Both the position numbers and the translations under genes were made by a program. Under the pieces are notes generated by a model. The model worked only from the letters and a program-made list of their open reading frames with translations, was not told the DNA's origin and ran no database searches. From Sphingobacterium gobiense (lineage in GTDB: Bacteria; Bacteroidota; Bacteroidia; Sphingobacteriales; Sphingobacteriaceae): 64,000 nt of DNA. This document shows, piece by piece, positions 1 through 10,100 of the stretch. Where the stretch lies: the NCBI RefSeq assembly GCF_002980575.1, contig NZ_PVBS01000001.1, positions 434,001 through 498,000 on the forward strand. Reading direction: 5' to 3'. Within the stretch, counting starts at the first letter, position 1. Every line of letters starts with the position of its first letter.

Positions 1-1819
1 TGGAGTAATTAAAAAATTGATTGGCCAAGGGCGACCGAAAATCGTCGCCGGTGTGCATACGCTTTAACAAGCTAACTTGGCCACGTAAACGTAGACCGTT
101 TCCAAGATCAAAATCTCCGGATAGGTTGTTCATCACTTCGGTATAGCCTAGCTGTTCAAAGCTATTGAGCGTAGCGTTGTAAAGCGGATTTAGCACGAAC
201 TCATTGGTACCGTGTCCCGTTGCCGCGATCCGCCGCCAGGTATCTACCTGTTGGATAATGTTGCCGTTGTCATCCGTCATTCGGTAGTAGGGGTTCATGC
301 GGGCATACTGTGAAAAACTGCCATAGGGGGATTCGTTTCCATTCACAACCGTAACGGCTAATTCGTTTTGGAACCGTATCTTGTTTTGTAGGTTATAGCT
401 AAAATTTAAGCCGCCAGAGTATTGATGTCTGCTGGATCCTTTCATCACGCCAGGACGCGTTTGATAACGCATGTCTACCCCGTAACGGAACACCGGGGAA
501 CCACCTTCCAAAAAGAGACCGTGTCGTTGGCCAACTGCCGTCTGTAGGGGTTGTGATAACCAATAGGTATCAACGCCACCCAATACATTGGATAGCTTTT
601 GGTAGTACAGCTCGTCCAGTGTTTCCTGGGGTTGCTGTTGTAGTGTGGCGTCGAATAAACCAGCCAGCCGTTCATACTCCAGTTTTTCAGTGGCATTCAG
701 CAGATTGTATTCGGTTAAATCCGGCATATTGACATTGGTCTCGTGGGTATAGGAGACACGCAGTTTACCTTCTTTGGGGGTCTTTGTGGTAATAACCATC
801 ACGCCATTGGCAGCGCGCGACCCGTAGATAGCAGTCGCAGCCGCGTCTTTCAATAGTGTTACGGTCTCGATCCGGGTCATGTCCAGGTCGAGTACCTTTT
901 GTACATTGACTTCGTAGCCATCCAGTATAAAGGCGGGCATGTTGGTGGTTCCCGTAACATTATCGCGCCGCAATATTTCTCCGCTACCGCTGGGAAGTGA
1001 CGATGCGCCTCGAACATTGATGTTGGGCAAAGCATTGGGGTTTGAACCTGCAAGGTTATTGTCCAGTAATTTGAAAGAAGGGTCAAAGACCTGCACGGCT
1101 TGTAGCAGATTCTGCGGGCTTACCTGCCGAAGTTCTTCGCCCGTTTTGGTAATGGCCGTACCTGTATAGGAATCCCTTTTGATAACTTGGTACCCCGTAA
1201 CGACGACTTCGTCTACATGGGCTACTTCTTCTTTTAGTTGGATGGTATACGAGAACTTATTTTCTTGTACGGATACCGTCACCGGTAAATAGCCCACCAT
1301 GGTCACGGTGAAGGATTGACCAGGGGGCATCGCCGGTAAGGTAAACCGGCCGTCTGCATCGGCAACGGCCACTGTTTTGCCGTCTATGGCGATGCTGGCG
1401 CCATTCAAAGATGTGCCGTCGCTTCGTAGTATACGGCCGCTCCGTATTTGCTGTGCGGGCTTTTCATGCTGCTGCGACGGCGTGGAGGCTGGTTTCGTCC
1501 GCAACTGTTCCAAGATAATCGTCCGGTCTACGATGCGGTATGCAATCTTTCTTGGGAGTAGGACCTTGTCAAGAAATGCCGATAGCGACATATTTTTTGC
1601 CACAATGCTTACCGGTTCTTTATTTATTAAAAGGTCCGTTGTACCAAGCACCTCGTAGGAAACTTGTTTCTTTATAGCCTGTAAGACGGTTTCAAGAGAT
1701 TCGTTTTTGGCAGTATAGGTAATAGTTTGTGTGTATGCGGCATATCCGAATTGCAGACATGCGATAAAATACATAATTGCACTTAGCTTGATCACGCTGA
1801 TAGAGTAACTTAAGTTCAT
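1..1819 (-). CDS. SusC/RagA-family TonB-linked outer-membrane transporter, 3' part off window
   Basis: Reading the minus strand from the ATG at 1819 gives an uninterrupted frame of about 606 codons that leaves the window at base 1, so the C-terminal part of the barrel is missing. The N-terminus has a signal peptide, an STN domain (about residues 30-100), a carboxypeptidase-like regulatory domain (about 120-200), the SusC signature around VVVTGYQ, and the TonB plug with the typical stretch DAAATAIYGSRAANG. SusC proteins form the barrel that imports oligomeric nutrients, closed by a SusD lid; the STN domain talks to FecR. The fecR and sigma genes lie directly upstream on the same strand, so this is the transporter of that regulatory pair. 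A SusD gene would be expected to the left of the window. Substrate cannot be told. Confidence 0.93.
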   Translation of the reverse strand, partial: MNLSYSISVIKLSAIMYFIACLQFGYAAYTQTITYTAKNESLETVLQAIKKQVSYEVLGTTDLLINKEPVSIVAKNMSLSAFLDKVLLPRKIAYRIVDRTIILEQLRTKPASTPSQQHEKPAQQIRSGRILRSDGTSLNGASIAIDGKTVAVADADGRFTLPAMPPGQSFTVTMVGYLPVTVSVQENKFSYTIQLKEEVAHVDEVVVTGYQVIKRDSYTGTAITKTGEELRQVSPQNLLQAVQVFDPSFKLLDNNLAGSNPNALPNINVRGASSLPSGSGEILRRDNVTGTTNMPAFILDGYEVNVQKVLDLDMTRIETVTLLKDAAATAIYGSRAANGVMVITTKTPKEGKLRVSYTHETNVNMPDLTEYNLLNATEKLEYERLAGLFDATLQQQPQETLDELYYQKLSNVLGGVDTYWLSQPLQTAVGQRHGLFLEGGSPVFRYGVDMRYQTRPGVMKGSSRHQYSGGLNFSYNLQNKIRFQNELAVTVVNGNESPYGSFSQYARMNPYYRMTDDNGNIIQQVDTWRRIAATGHGTNEFVLNPLYNATLNSFEQLGYTEVMNNLSGDFDLGNGLRLRGQVSLLKRMHTGDDFRSPLANQFFNYS

Positions 1820-1913
1820 TAATTTTGTTAAGGTTGGTCATTAGACAGTGTTCGATTCAATCTTTATAGGGGTACTTTCGTGTTATTAGGTTTCGATAAC
1901 CTCCTTTCTTTTT

Positions 1914-3092
1914 TTATTTTCCTGAAATAATTAATTTATGGTCTTCGGTCATCCGATAGTGTATCGCATTACTTTCTAATATGCTGAGGATCGTTGATAG
2001 CTTGCTGGAACGAAAGGTCCCGCCGAAGAAATGGATATCTGGCACTTCGCCTTTGTAAACGACATCCACGTTATACCACCGGGATAAATCGTCCATTACT
2101 TCTTGTAGGGATTTTCCGTCAAAATTAAATTTTCCTTGTAGCCAGGCAAGTTCTTGATCCACGTTGACCGCTCTTTTGGATAACCTACCTTCATGCAGTA
2201 CGACTTGTTGGCCTGGCTCGAGGATTAGCGCAGTCTGGTTGACGGTTTCTTTGACGTGCACTTTTCCTTCTGTAAGGGTTGTTTTCGTAGGGGATGGACC
2301 CTCGTAGGCTGCTACGTTGAAGTGCGTGCCTAAAACGGTGATGATCTGACCCGAAGTTCTGACGGTGAACGGTCGTTCGCGCTGTTGGACAACTTCAAAG
2401 TAAGCTTCTCCTGTTAGTTGTACTTCCCTGCTGTGCTCCTGAAACTTCGTGGGATAATTTAACGTACTTCCAGCATTTAGTTTTACGCGCGTTCCGTCGG
2501 GAAGTGTCAGGTTATATAGGCCTCCTCTCGGTGTTGTAATCTCGATAGAGGCGACGGCCTTCGTTTCTGCAACAATTGATCCGTCTCGGTAATTGACTCC
2601 GTCTTCGTCGATGTAAATTTCATTTTGTACTTCATCGAGATTGAACACGCGGCCGTCGGAAAGCGTTACCGTCGCTTTGTTGCCAGCTGGTCCATAGTCT
2701 ACGCTGGCTGCTGTCTTTTCCATCGGCGCCTCTTCAGGGTGCTCGAAATATAATGTATAAAGACCAAACATTCCAGCAAGAAGTATGCTGGCGGCAAGCA
2801 GGTAAGCGGACAGCCGTTGTGTTGTCGACGTTTTCTTGATGCTTTTATCCGCAAGTCTATTTCTCTTAAAACGCGCAAATGCTTCAGGAACGTCTATGGA
2901 TGACAAGTAGGTATAGCTTGCTTCCTGTTCTTGCCTGTCATTACATCGCTCATAGATTTCTCGATTTCTAGGCGAATCAGCGAGCCAATTTTCGATTGAT
3001 TCCTCTTCGGCACCGCTAAGCGGAAGGCCTTGGATTTTCTTGGCTATAATACTGCCTATGGTAATGTGTTCGTTTTCTTCTTTATCGTACAT
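1914..3092 (-). CDS. FecR-family anti-sigma factor
   Basis: A 392-residue inner-membrane regulator that holds the neighbouring sigma factor until the cognate SusC signals. The cytoplasmic part is residues 1-92, one membrane segment lies at about 94-115, the FecR domain at about 184-285 begins with the TPRGG motif (188-192) and contains LPDGTRVKLNAGS, and a DUF4974 domain closes the protein (about 322-390). Length and order are normal for Bacteroidota FecR proteins. It sits between the sigma gene (3746) and the susC gene (1819), all on the minus strand, with a 94-base gap before susC. The start is an ATG. Confidence 0.93.
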   Translation of the reverse strand: MYDKEENEHITIGSIIAKKIQGLPLSGAEEESIENWLADSPRNREIYERCNDRQEQEASYTYLSSIDVPEAFARFKRNRLADKSIKKTSTTQRLSAYLLAASILLAGMFGLYTLYFEHPEEAPMEKTAASVDYGPAGNKATVTLSDGRVFNLDEVQNEIYIDEDGVNYRDGSIVAETKAVASIEITTPRGGLYNLTLPDGTRVKLNAGSTLNYPTKFQEHSREVQLTGEAYFEVVQQRERPFTVRTSGQIITVLGTHFNVAAYEGPSPTKTTLTEGKVHVKETVNQTALILEPGQQVVLHEGRLSKRAVNVDQELAWLQGKFNFDGKSLQEVMDDLSRWYNVDVVYKGEVPDIHFFGGTFRSSKLSTILSILESNAIHYRMTEDHKLIISGK

Positions 3093-3155
3093 AATTGTAG
3101 ACTATTCTTTAAGTATACCGCACGAAATTGAAAAAGTACTAAAGAAAAATAAATT

Positions 3156-3746
3156 TTATTGAAAATTTTTCGCGATAAATGCACCAAGTATTAATAAATT
3201 GAAGGTGTCCCGACTTAATCGCGCACGTAGGAGGCTCAAGGCACGCAACTTTTGGTTCTTTACGGTCTGTATACTTATCTGCATTGCTGTTGCTACTTCT
3301 TCATTGCTTTTGCCTTCCAGGTATGTAGCTCTAATAATTTGTTGGGCCTTAGGGGGTAAGCTTTGAATGGCGTGGTAAAGTTCGCCCATTGCTTCGGCAT
3401 ACACGATCTGCTGGAGCTGGCTCTGCTGGGTCTGTTCTTGTGAGGAGACGTAATGGTCGGCGCGTACGATCCGGCGGAGATCCGATGTACGCTTGTTTAA
3501 GCCGATATGGCGGGTGGTTTGGTATAACGAGCTCTTAAAATGATCGATGGATTCAAAAGATCGTTGACCACGCCATATTTTCATAAAGGCTTCGTCCACG
3601 ATGTCCTCTGCTTCCCCTGATTTATCGATAAATTGCGAGGCAAAAAGGCAAAGTCTACTATAATACCGATGAAAGACGAAAGAAAAGGCTTCTTCCTTCC
3701 GGATATTCAGGTCGTCGAGTAGTTGCTTCTTATCTTGGTAATGCAT
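3156..3746 (-). CDS. FecI-type ECF RNA polymerase sigma-70 factor
   Basis: A 196-residue ECF sigma factor with region 2 (about residues 20-90, with the FHRYYSRL and AEDIVDEAFMKIW segments) and region 4 (about 122-172, with the HTH around SNEEVATAMQIS). The open frame extends upstream to an ATG at 3848, but the ATG at 3746 is preferred: the normal family N-terminus begins there and a TATATTTG -7 element lies at 3791-3798, about 45 bases upstream, inside the longer version. It should direct transcription of the fecR/susC genes that follow. The fecR start is 63 bases downstream of this gene's stop. Confidence 0.9.
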   Translation of the reverse strand: MHYQDKKQLLDDLNIRKEEAFSFVFHRYYSRLCLFASQFIDKSGEAEDIVDEAFMKIWRGQRSFESIDHFKSSLYQTTRHIGLNKRTSDLRRIVRADHYVSSQEQTQQSQLQQIVYAEAMGELYHAIQSLPPKAQQIIRATYLEGKSNEEVATAMQISIQTVKNQKLRALSLLRARLSRDTFNLLILGAFIAKNFQ

Positions 3747-3790
3747 GATGTGCGCGTTATTGATCCATATAGTCCTAGGCTTTGATACTG

Positions 3791-3798
3791 CAAATATA
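3791..3798 (-). promoter_or_regulatory. Candidate -7 element for the ECF sigma gene
   Basis: On the minus strand these bases read TATATTTG, an exact match to the Bacteroidota -7 consensus TAnnTTTG. A transcript starting just downstream would have a leader of about 40 bases before the ATG at 3746. No convincing -33 TTG was seen at the usual spacing. Confidence 0.45.
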
Positions 3799-3924
3799 GC
3801 TATATTTTGGGAGGTAACGCGATAAGCGGGGTATGTAAAAGAATGCACCTACCCGTCACAATAAACAAGGGAAATAAAAAATCAGGATAACAAACACATC
3901 AAAAAGATATTTGTTCATCATAGT

Positions 3925-4818
3925 ATGATAGTATATTCTTCTGGTATTCCCTTACGCTACATACTTAATAAGGTGAAAAGGGAAGTGGGCACAGTGGCTA
4001 TAGTAGGTTTGATCTTCAATGCCTTTACGTATTTTCTGGGTGATCGGCTTCCAGACATGCCTTTGGGTGTTCCGGCATTTTTAGGTACAGCAATATCGGT
4101 GTTGTTGTCTTTTAAGATGAGCCAGTCTTACGAACGGTGGTGGGAGGCACGCAAAATATGGGGTACCATTGTAAACGATTCTCGTTCGCTGGTCATACAA
4201 CTTCAAAGTTATATGGACAGTGCATACGAAGACGTGATTAGGGACGTCGCTTACAAACAGATCGCGTGGTGTTATGCCTTAGGCGATTCGCTGCGGGGGC
4301 TGAATCCATTGGCTAGACAACTGAATCTCACGTCGGTAGAAGAGGACACGCTTCGACGTCATAAAAATGTGCCGTTAGCCATTACCCAGATGCAGGCAGC
4401 CCGTATAAAGGAAGTCGCAGATAAGCAGTCTATCCCCGAATTTTACAGAGTGCAGCTGGATCAGACCTTAGTGCGTCTTGTGGATTCTATGGGAAGGGCA
4501 GAACGTATAAATACGACCGTATTTCCAGTGACATATCGTTTTTTTCTGCATGCGGCTATTTATCTTTTTCTGATAACGTTATCGATTGCGATACAAGATG
4601 TCCACGCAATTTTCGAAATTCCGCTGTTGGTACTTATCGCCGCTTTGTTTTTTCTTGTTGAAAAAACTGCGTACAACTTGCAAGATCCTTTCTGTAACCG
4701 ACCCAGCGATACACCTGTAACGGCCATAGCGCGTAATATCGAGATCAATATAAAGCAATTGCTAAAAGAACCAGAAATTCCTGAGCCGCTAAAACCGAAG
4801 ACCTTCTTTATTCTCTAA
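3925..4818 (+). CDS. Bestrophin-family (UPF0187) anion channel-like membrane protein
   Basis: A 297-residue membrane protein with hydrophobic segments near residues 23-40, 48-65, 208-225 and 229-248. The segment YERWWEARK (69-77) followed by IVNDSR is the hallmark of the bacterial bestrophin family, whose members form pentameric chloride or cation channels in the inner membrane. The length is typical. It is transcribed away from the preceding sigma gene and toward the next one, with no obvious operon partner. A physiological role is not established for most bacterial members, so only the family is assigned. Confidence 0.9.
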   Translation: MIVYSSGIPLRYILNKVKREVGTVAIVGLIFNAFTYFLGDRLPDMPLGVPAFLGTAISVLLSFKMSQSYERWWEARKIWGTIVNDSRSLVIQLQSYMDSAYEDVIRDVAYKQIAWCYALGDSLRGLNPLARQLNLTSVEEDTLRRHKNVPLAITQMQAARIKEVADKQSIPEFYRVQLDQTLVRLVDSMGRAERINTTVFPVTYRFFLHAAIYLFLITLSIAIQDVHAIFEIPLLVLIAALFFLVEKTAYNLQDPFCNRPSDTPVTAIARNIEINIKQLLKEPEIPEPLKPKTFFIL

Positions 4819-5039
4819 GGGGACGAAATACTAATGGTGCATTAAAACGATTGGTTTCCCTGCGCGTGCAGACGGTACAGGACGGATGTACCGATGAGAG
4901 TCGTAATTTAGTTGAACTCCTATGTTTTTGCTTTTATGATGGCGGCTATAAATCGGAAAACGAGCTATACACAAATACGGAACGATAGTTTGATTTTTCA
5001 ATAGTTATGGCTAGTGGGTGGACTAGGGGAGAAAACGAT

Positions 5040-5630
5040 ATGAACCGGGAAATGGAGAAAGCAATCTTCTTAAATGATATGGGTAACGGAGAGGTGGAAG
5101 GGCTTACGGCCGCATACCGCCTCTATCGGCAACCTTTGCTTTTCTTTGTTATACGTTATGTGGGGAGTCGAGAAGTCGCGGAAGATATCGTGGCGGATGT
5201 GTTTGTTGGGGCCTGGAATGCGCGGAATAATCTTCGAAGTGTAGATAGTTTAAGGGCCTATCTGTATGTCACAGCGAAAAACGCCAGTTTAAACTATCTG
5301 CGTAGACCACAGGCCATAGCTTTAGAAGATGTGCCTGCCGATTTCGAAGAAACACTCTTAGGGGATGATGACCTATTCGGGAACATAGTGCGCACAGAAC
5401 TGATCAAAAGTATTATGGAAGAGGTCGATAAATTGCCGTTGAAACAACAGGAAGTATTTCGGTATACGTTCTTGGAAGATCTAAGTGTAACGGAAATCAG
5501 CGAAAAATTGCAGCTCACGGCTACTGCGGTATATGCTAACCGATCCCGGGCCATTGCGACCCTTCGCGAATTGCTTATGAAAAAAGGCGTTGTCGTGCCG
5601 CTCTCGTTATTACACGTCTTGTTTTCGTAG
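5040..5630 (+). CDS. FecI-type ECF RNA polymerase sigma-70 factor
   Basis: A 196-residue ECF sigma factor. Region 2 includes AEDIVADVFVGAWN (about 47-60) and region 4 the HTH near LSVTEISEKLQLTATAVYANRSRA's first half (about 148-172). The frame also has an ATG at 5007; the one at 5040 is preferred because it gives the usual family length and follows a purine-rich GGGGAGA about 10 bases upstream. The gene opens the second regulatory cassette: fecR begins 125 bases after its stop, followed by susC and susD on the same strand. Confidence 0.9.
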   Translation: MNREMEKAIFLNDMGNGEVEGLTAAYRLYRQPLLFFVIRYVGSREVAEDIVADVFVGAWNARNNLRSVDSLRAYLYVTAKNASLNYLRRPQAIALEDVPADFEETLLGDDDLFGNIVRTELIKSIMEEVDKLPLKQQEVFRYTFLEDLSVTEISEKLQLTATAVYANRSRAIATLRELLMKKGVVVPLSLLHVLFS

Positions 5631-5755
5631 TAAGGTTATGATCTTCGCTGAATAAGTATTTCTAATTAATAATCAACTACTTGCAATTATTTTTAGTTTT
5701 TGTGTAAGATATCCGGTAGGTATGTGTCTTACTATGACAACACGATTATAAATCC

Positions 5756-6940
5756 ATGAAACGAATAGATCAAATTGTCCATCAATGGAAGCGATATTTC
5801 ATAATTCGACCGCGAGATAAGGCGACCGAAATCGATATCAATACCTTTGGTGAGAAACATCCATCTTTGAAGGAGCTACGCGAAGAAATGGAGGACAACC
5901 AGCGGTTTCTAGAAGCCGCTAAGTTATATAATAGCCTATCTCAAGATCCTGACCAGATGGCTAATGATCCTGTTTTGACCAAGATTCTGGAGCGCATAGA
6001 TGAAATCGAGGAAATACGGCCCGTTAACAATGTAAAACGATTGAGGTATTGGTTGGCAGCTGTAGCGGCCTGTGCTGTTTTTATAGTAGGCTTATTATGG
6101 CTGCAACCGTTTCAGCGGGTCGAAAAGCCAGACGTTATGGAAGTGGCGACGAATATCCTACCTCGTAGAGACGGCGTCACTTTATCGATGTCGGATGGAC
6201 GGAACGTGCAACTACGTTCGGAGGAAGGCGGAATTATTACCGGTGAGCAGCTGCGCTACAGTGATGGAAGCCCTTTGTTTGATGACCGGACCCAGGTGCG
6301 CGATGCGATGATGACCTTGTCGGTGCCACGAGGGAGTGATTTCTATGTTGTCTTGGCCGATGGAACCAAGGTATGGTTGAATGCGGAAAGCGAACTGCGC
6401 TATCCACAGACATTTACTGGCGGTACACGTAGAGTCCAGCTCACGGGGGAGGCCTATTTTGAGGTCACGGGCGACGAGTCGAAGCCGTTTATCGTAGAAA
6501 CGACGAACCAACGGATTGACGTAATGGGTACTCATTTCAATGTTAATGCCTATCCGACAGAAGATAAATCAGCAGTGACACTGGTGGAAGGACAGGTGAA
6601 GGTCTCGGTACCGGGACAGGCTGCACAGATACTGTATCCCAGTCAGCAAGCGGTGGTAAAACAAAAGCGCTTGGAGGTTCAGGACGTAAACGTGGATGAA
6701 TATATTACTTGGAAGAATGACGAGTTTATGTTCAATGAAGAGAGTCTGACGGAGTCGGCCCATAGAATCGGTCGGTGGTACGATTTGGATATTCACGTTG
6801 ATCCAGCTTTGAAAGACATCTATCTGTGGGGTTCTGTGCCGCGACGTGAAAACTTTGGTCAGGTATTGAAACTAATCCAGCTAACGAATAAAAATGTAAA
6901 AGTGGAAATTGAGGGAAGGAGGGTACGTTTTATGAAATAG
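5756..6940 (+). CDS. FecR-family anti-sigma factor
   Basis: A 394-residue membrane anti-sigma factor. A cytoplasmic N-terminal part of about 95 residues is followed by one membrane segment (about 97-117), a FecR domain containing VPRGSDFYVVLADGTKVWLN (about 190-210) and a C-terminal DUF4974 domain (about 320-393). It is expected to bind the sigma factor encoded just upstream and to sense the STN domain of the SusC encoded 175 bases downstream. Length and architecture are normal. Confidence 0.93.
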   Translation: MKRIDQIVHQWKRYFIIRPRDKATEIDINTFGEKHPSLKELREEMEDNQRFLEAAKLYNSLSQDPDQMANDPVLTKILERIDEIEEIRPVNNVKRLRYWLAAVAACAVFIVGLLWLQPFQRVEKPDVMEVATNILPRRDGVTLSMSDGRNVQLRSEEGGIITGEQLRYSDGSPLFDDRTQVRDAMMTLSVPRGSDFYVVLADGTKVWLNAESELRYPQTFTGGTRRVQLTGEAYFEVTGDESKPFIVETTNQRIDVMGTHFNVNAYPTEDKSAVTLVEGQVKVSVPGQAAQILYPSQQAVVKQKRLEVQDVNVDEYITWKNDEFMFNEESLTESAHRIGRWYDLDIHVDPALKDIYLWGSVPRRENFGQVLKLIQLTNKNVKVEIEGRRVRFMK

Positions 6941-6948
6941 AGCCTTTT

Positions 6949-6999
6949 ACTCCTTCGGAAGGTAAACAAGAAGCTGGGAAAGGTGGAGCTTCCCCAGCT
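6949..6999 (+). other. Two RNA hairpins in the fecR-susC leader
   Basis: The gap between fecR and susC contains CCTT-CGG-AAGG near 6951-6961 and a longer hairpin with arms AGCTGGG (6972-6978) and CCCAGCT (6993-6999), extended by AAG/CTT across one mismatch. No run of T follows, so it does not look like a simple intrinsic terminator. It may be a leader structure or processing site for the susC message; this is inference. Confidence 0.35.
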
Positions 7000-7114
7000 G
7001 ATGGTCAACTTCCATAAAATGCGTTATAAACTATTTATGTAAACTTAAAACCAATCAAAAGTAAGGAATCCATCACGGTTTCTCGCACATCACTTTTGTA
7101 AACAAATTATTCAG

Positions 7115-10100
7115 ATGAAAATTTACGTTTTATCCCTATGGCGGAGCCAGCTGTTGCTACGTTATAGAAACTTAATAATTATGAAATTAATCCTATTTCT
7201 TATCGTTGCCTTTTCGGTGCAGAGCTATGCTAACGCGCTGGCTCAAACCATTAGTTTGAATCGAACGGATGCCGCAATGAAAGATGTTTTTCGGGAGATC
7301 AAGACGCAAACGGGGTATACGATTATCTGCGATGCGGCTGTTCTGAAAAAATCGGGTCTGGTTACGGTGAACTTACAAAATGTGCCACTTGAAAATGCAC
7401 TGAAGACCATCTTCGACGACCGCGGTTTGACCTATGTGGTAGATGGCAGGTCAATCGTGGTACACCAGGCGGAAACAAAAACGGCTCCAATGGTGTTTTC
7501 GGCAACGGCGGCGCAACGCGAAGTGGCTGGGCGAGTAGTTGATGGGAGCGGGTCTACATTGGCTGGTATAAGTGTATCGGTAAAAGGCAAAGCGATCGCC
7601 ACAGCGACGAATGAAAGTGGTCAGTTCACCATCCAAGCGCAAAACGGTGACGTACTCATCTTTTCTTCGGTAGGTTACGCTGATAAAGAGGTAACGGTGG
7701 GCTCGGCAACGGTCAACGTGATCTTGGAAAGCGAAGATTCGAGCCTCGATGAAGTAGTTGTGGTTGGATATGGTACGCAGAAGAAAAGATCGGTGACCGG
7801 TTCTGTGGCGTCCGTTAACTACGATGAGTTCAAGGACCGTTCTTTTAGCAATGTGGTACAATCCCTTAGCGGAACGGTTCCCGGGGTGAACATTACGCAA
7901 TCGCAGGGAGCACCCGGCGCAGCGCCGGTCGTACAGATAAGGGGGATCAGCTCCATTACCGCTGGTACCAACCCGCTGTTCGTGGTAGACGGCGTACCCT
8001 TGGAAGATTTTAATATGAATATGATCAATTCACAGGATATCCAATCCGTAGAAATATTGAAAGACGCATCGTCGGCCTCGATATATGGCTCGCGTGGCGC
8101 CAATGGCGTGATCATGATTACCACCAAATTAGGAAAGCCGGGCAAGGCCATTGTCTCCGCTGGCTTTGATTACGGCATCCAAAAGGTAACCCGGATGGTG
8201 GATATGATGGATGCGCAGGAATGGATACGCTATTACGTAGCTGCCAAAAATAATGCTTGGGTGGACCTGAATCCGGAAATAAATAAAGCTAGTGATCCGA
8301 ACAGTGCGAGGGGAGGTTCAACCTTATACAAGATTCCGGAGGAATTTATAAACAGCCCTGAACAATTCGGGCAGGGAACTGATTGGCAGGACGTGATGTT
8401 TAGAACGGCGCCTATGACCAATGCGCAACTATCGGTGTCTGGCGGTACGGATGCAACACAGTATCTGTTTTCGGCAGGCTTGCTGGATCAGGACGCCGTT
8501 CTGGACCAGAATTATTATCGCCGGTTGGGTTTGCGTTCCAACATTCGGCAAAAGCTATCTGATAAAGTATCGGTGGGTATGAATTTGAGCCTTACGGGTA
8601 TACACGATCGAACCGAAGGTGTAAATGGAAAGAGCGATGTCATTAGTTTGGCATTACAAAGCGATCCATTTTTCCCGCTGTATAACGAAAACGGTAACTT
8701 GGGCATGGTCGACCCTAATTCGATTTGGTATCGGTATCCGCAACAGTTCAACCCGGTAAACTTATGGCATCCCTATGCGACGACCAGATTTACAAATAAA
8801 AAGAATAAAGCCTATAATACGTTTGCGCTCGGTTTCTTGGAGTATGATATTATCGAGGGCTTGAAGTTTAGATCGAGCTTGAGTGCCAACTTGTCCAACA
8901 ACACGTACAATTTTTATAGGATGCGAAATCAGGGATACGGATTTAACCAAGATTTGGCTAGTTCTGCTGCGACAGCGGATGCTGGAAATAAATTGAATTG
9001 GCTCTGGGAAAACACCGTAACCTATGATTTCGTAATGGCAGACCACAGCTTTAATGTCTTAGCCGGTTATACATCCCAAAAGGAGCGCACGGAGTTCCAG
9101 TCGGTCACGGCAGCAAATTTCCCGAACGATCTCGTCCAGACGATTAATGCCGGTACGGTTACGGGTGGTACGTCCACTGCTAGCGAATGGGCCATCCAGA
9201 GTTACTTGGGAAGAGTAAATTATAATTTTATGAATAGATATTTCCTGTCGGCCAGCATACGCCGGGATGGTAGCTCTAGGTTTAGTAAAAACAACCAATG
9301 GGGTTATTTTCCATCGGTTTCTGCAGGTTGGGTCATATCTGACGAAAGCTTTATGAAGGGGCTTACCGGATTAAATCTCTTAAAGTTAAAGGCCAGTTAT
9401 GGGCAGGTGGGTAACAACCAGATTCCCAACTATGGATCCATCAGTTTACTAGGCGCGGCAAATTATGTATCCAACGGCAATATTATTGCGGGCTTAAAGC
9501 CCATTACACTGGATAATTCGGCCTTGCGCTGGGAGAAAACAAGCCAGCTGAACGTGGGGCTTGACGTTGCAGTATTGCAAAACCGGCTTTCAGCGACGGT
9601 CGAAGTTTACCGCTCCATCACCGAGGATATGTTGCTGAATGTGCCAATACCGGATATTACCGGTTTTTCGAGCCAATTGACGAATGTGGGTAAGATGCGC
9701 AACAGTGGAGTGGAGATACTCGTATCATCGAAAAATGTACAGGGTAATTTTACGTGGTCGACGGATGTAAATTTCAGCTTGAATCGAAACAAGGTATTGC
9801 AGCTGGGTCCGGGAAATGCACCGATTTACTATACGGACAACGAAACAACGGTGCGTACTGCCGTGGGTTCGCCGGTTTCGGATTATTTTGGGTATGTGTT
9901 TGATGGGGTGTACAATAATATCACGGAAATTGAGAACAGTCCGCATGAAGGTACTACGAGGCCCGGCGACCCGATTATTGTTGATATCAACGGCGATGGG
10001 CAAATTACGACAGACGACAGAACGGTCTTGGGTAACAATCAGGCGAACTTTATTGCCGGCATTACCAATCGGTTTGGGTATAAAGGAATAGAATTGTCTT

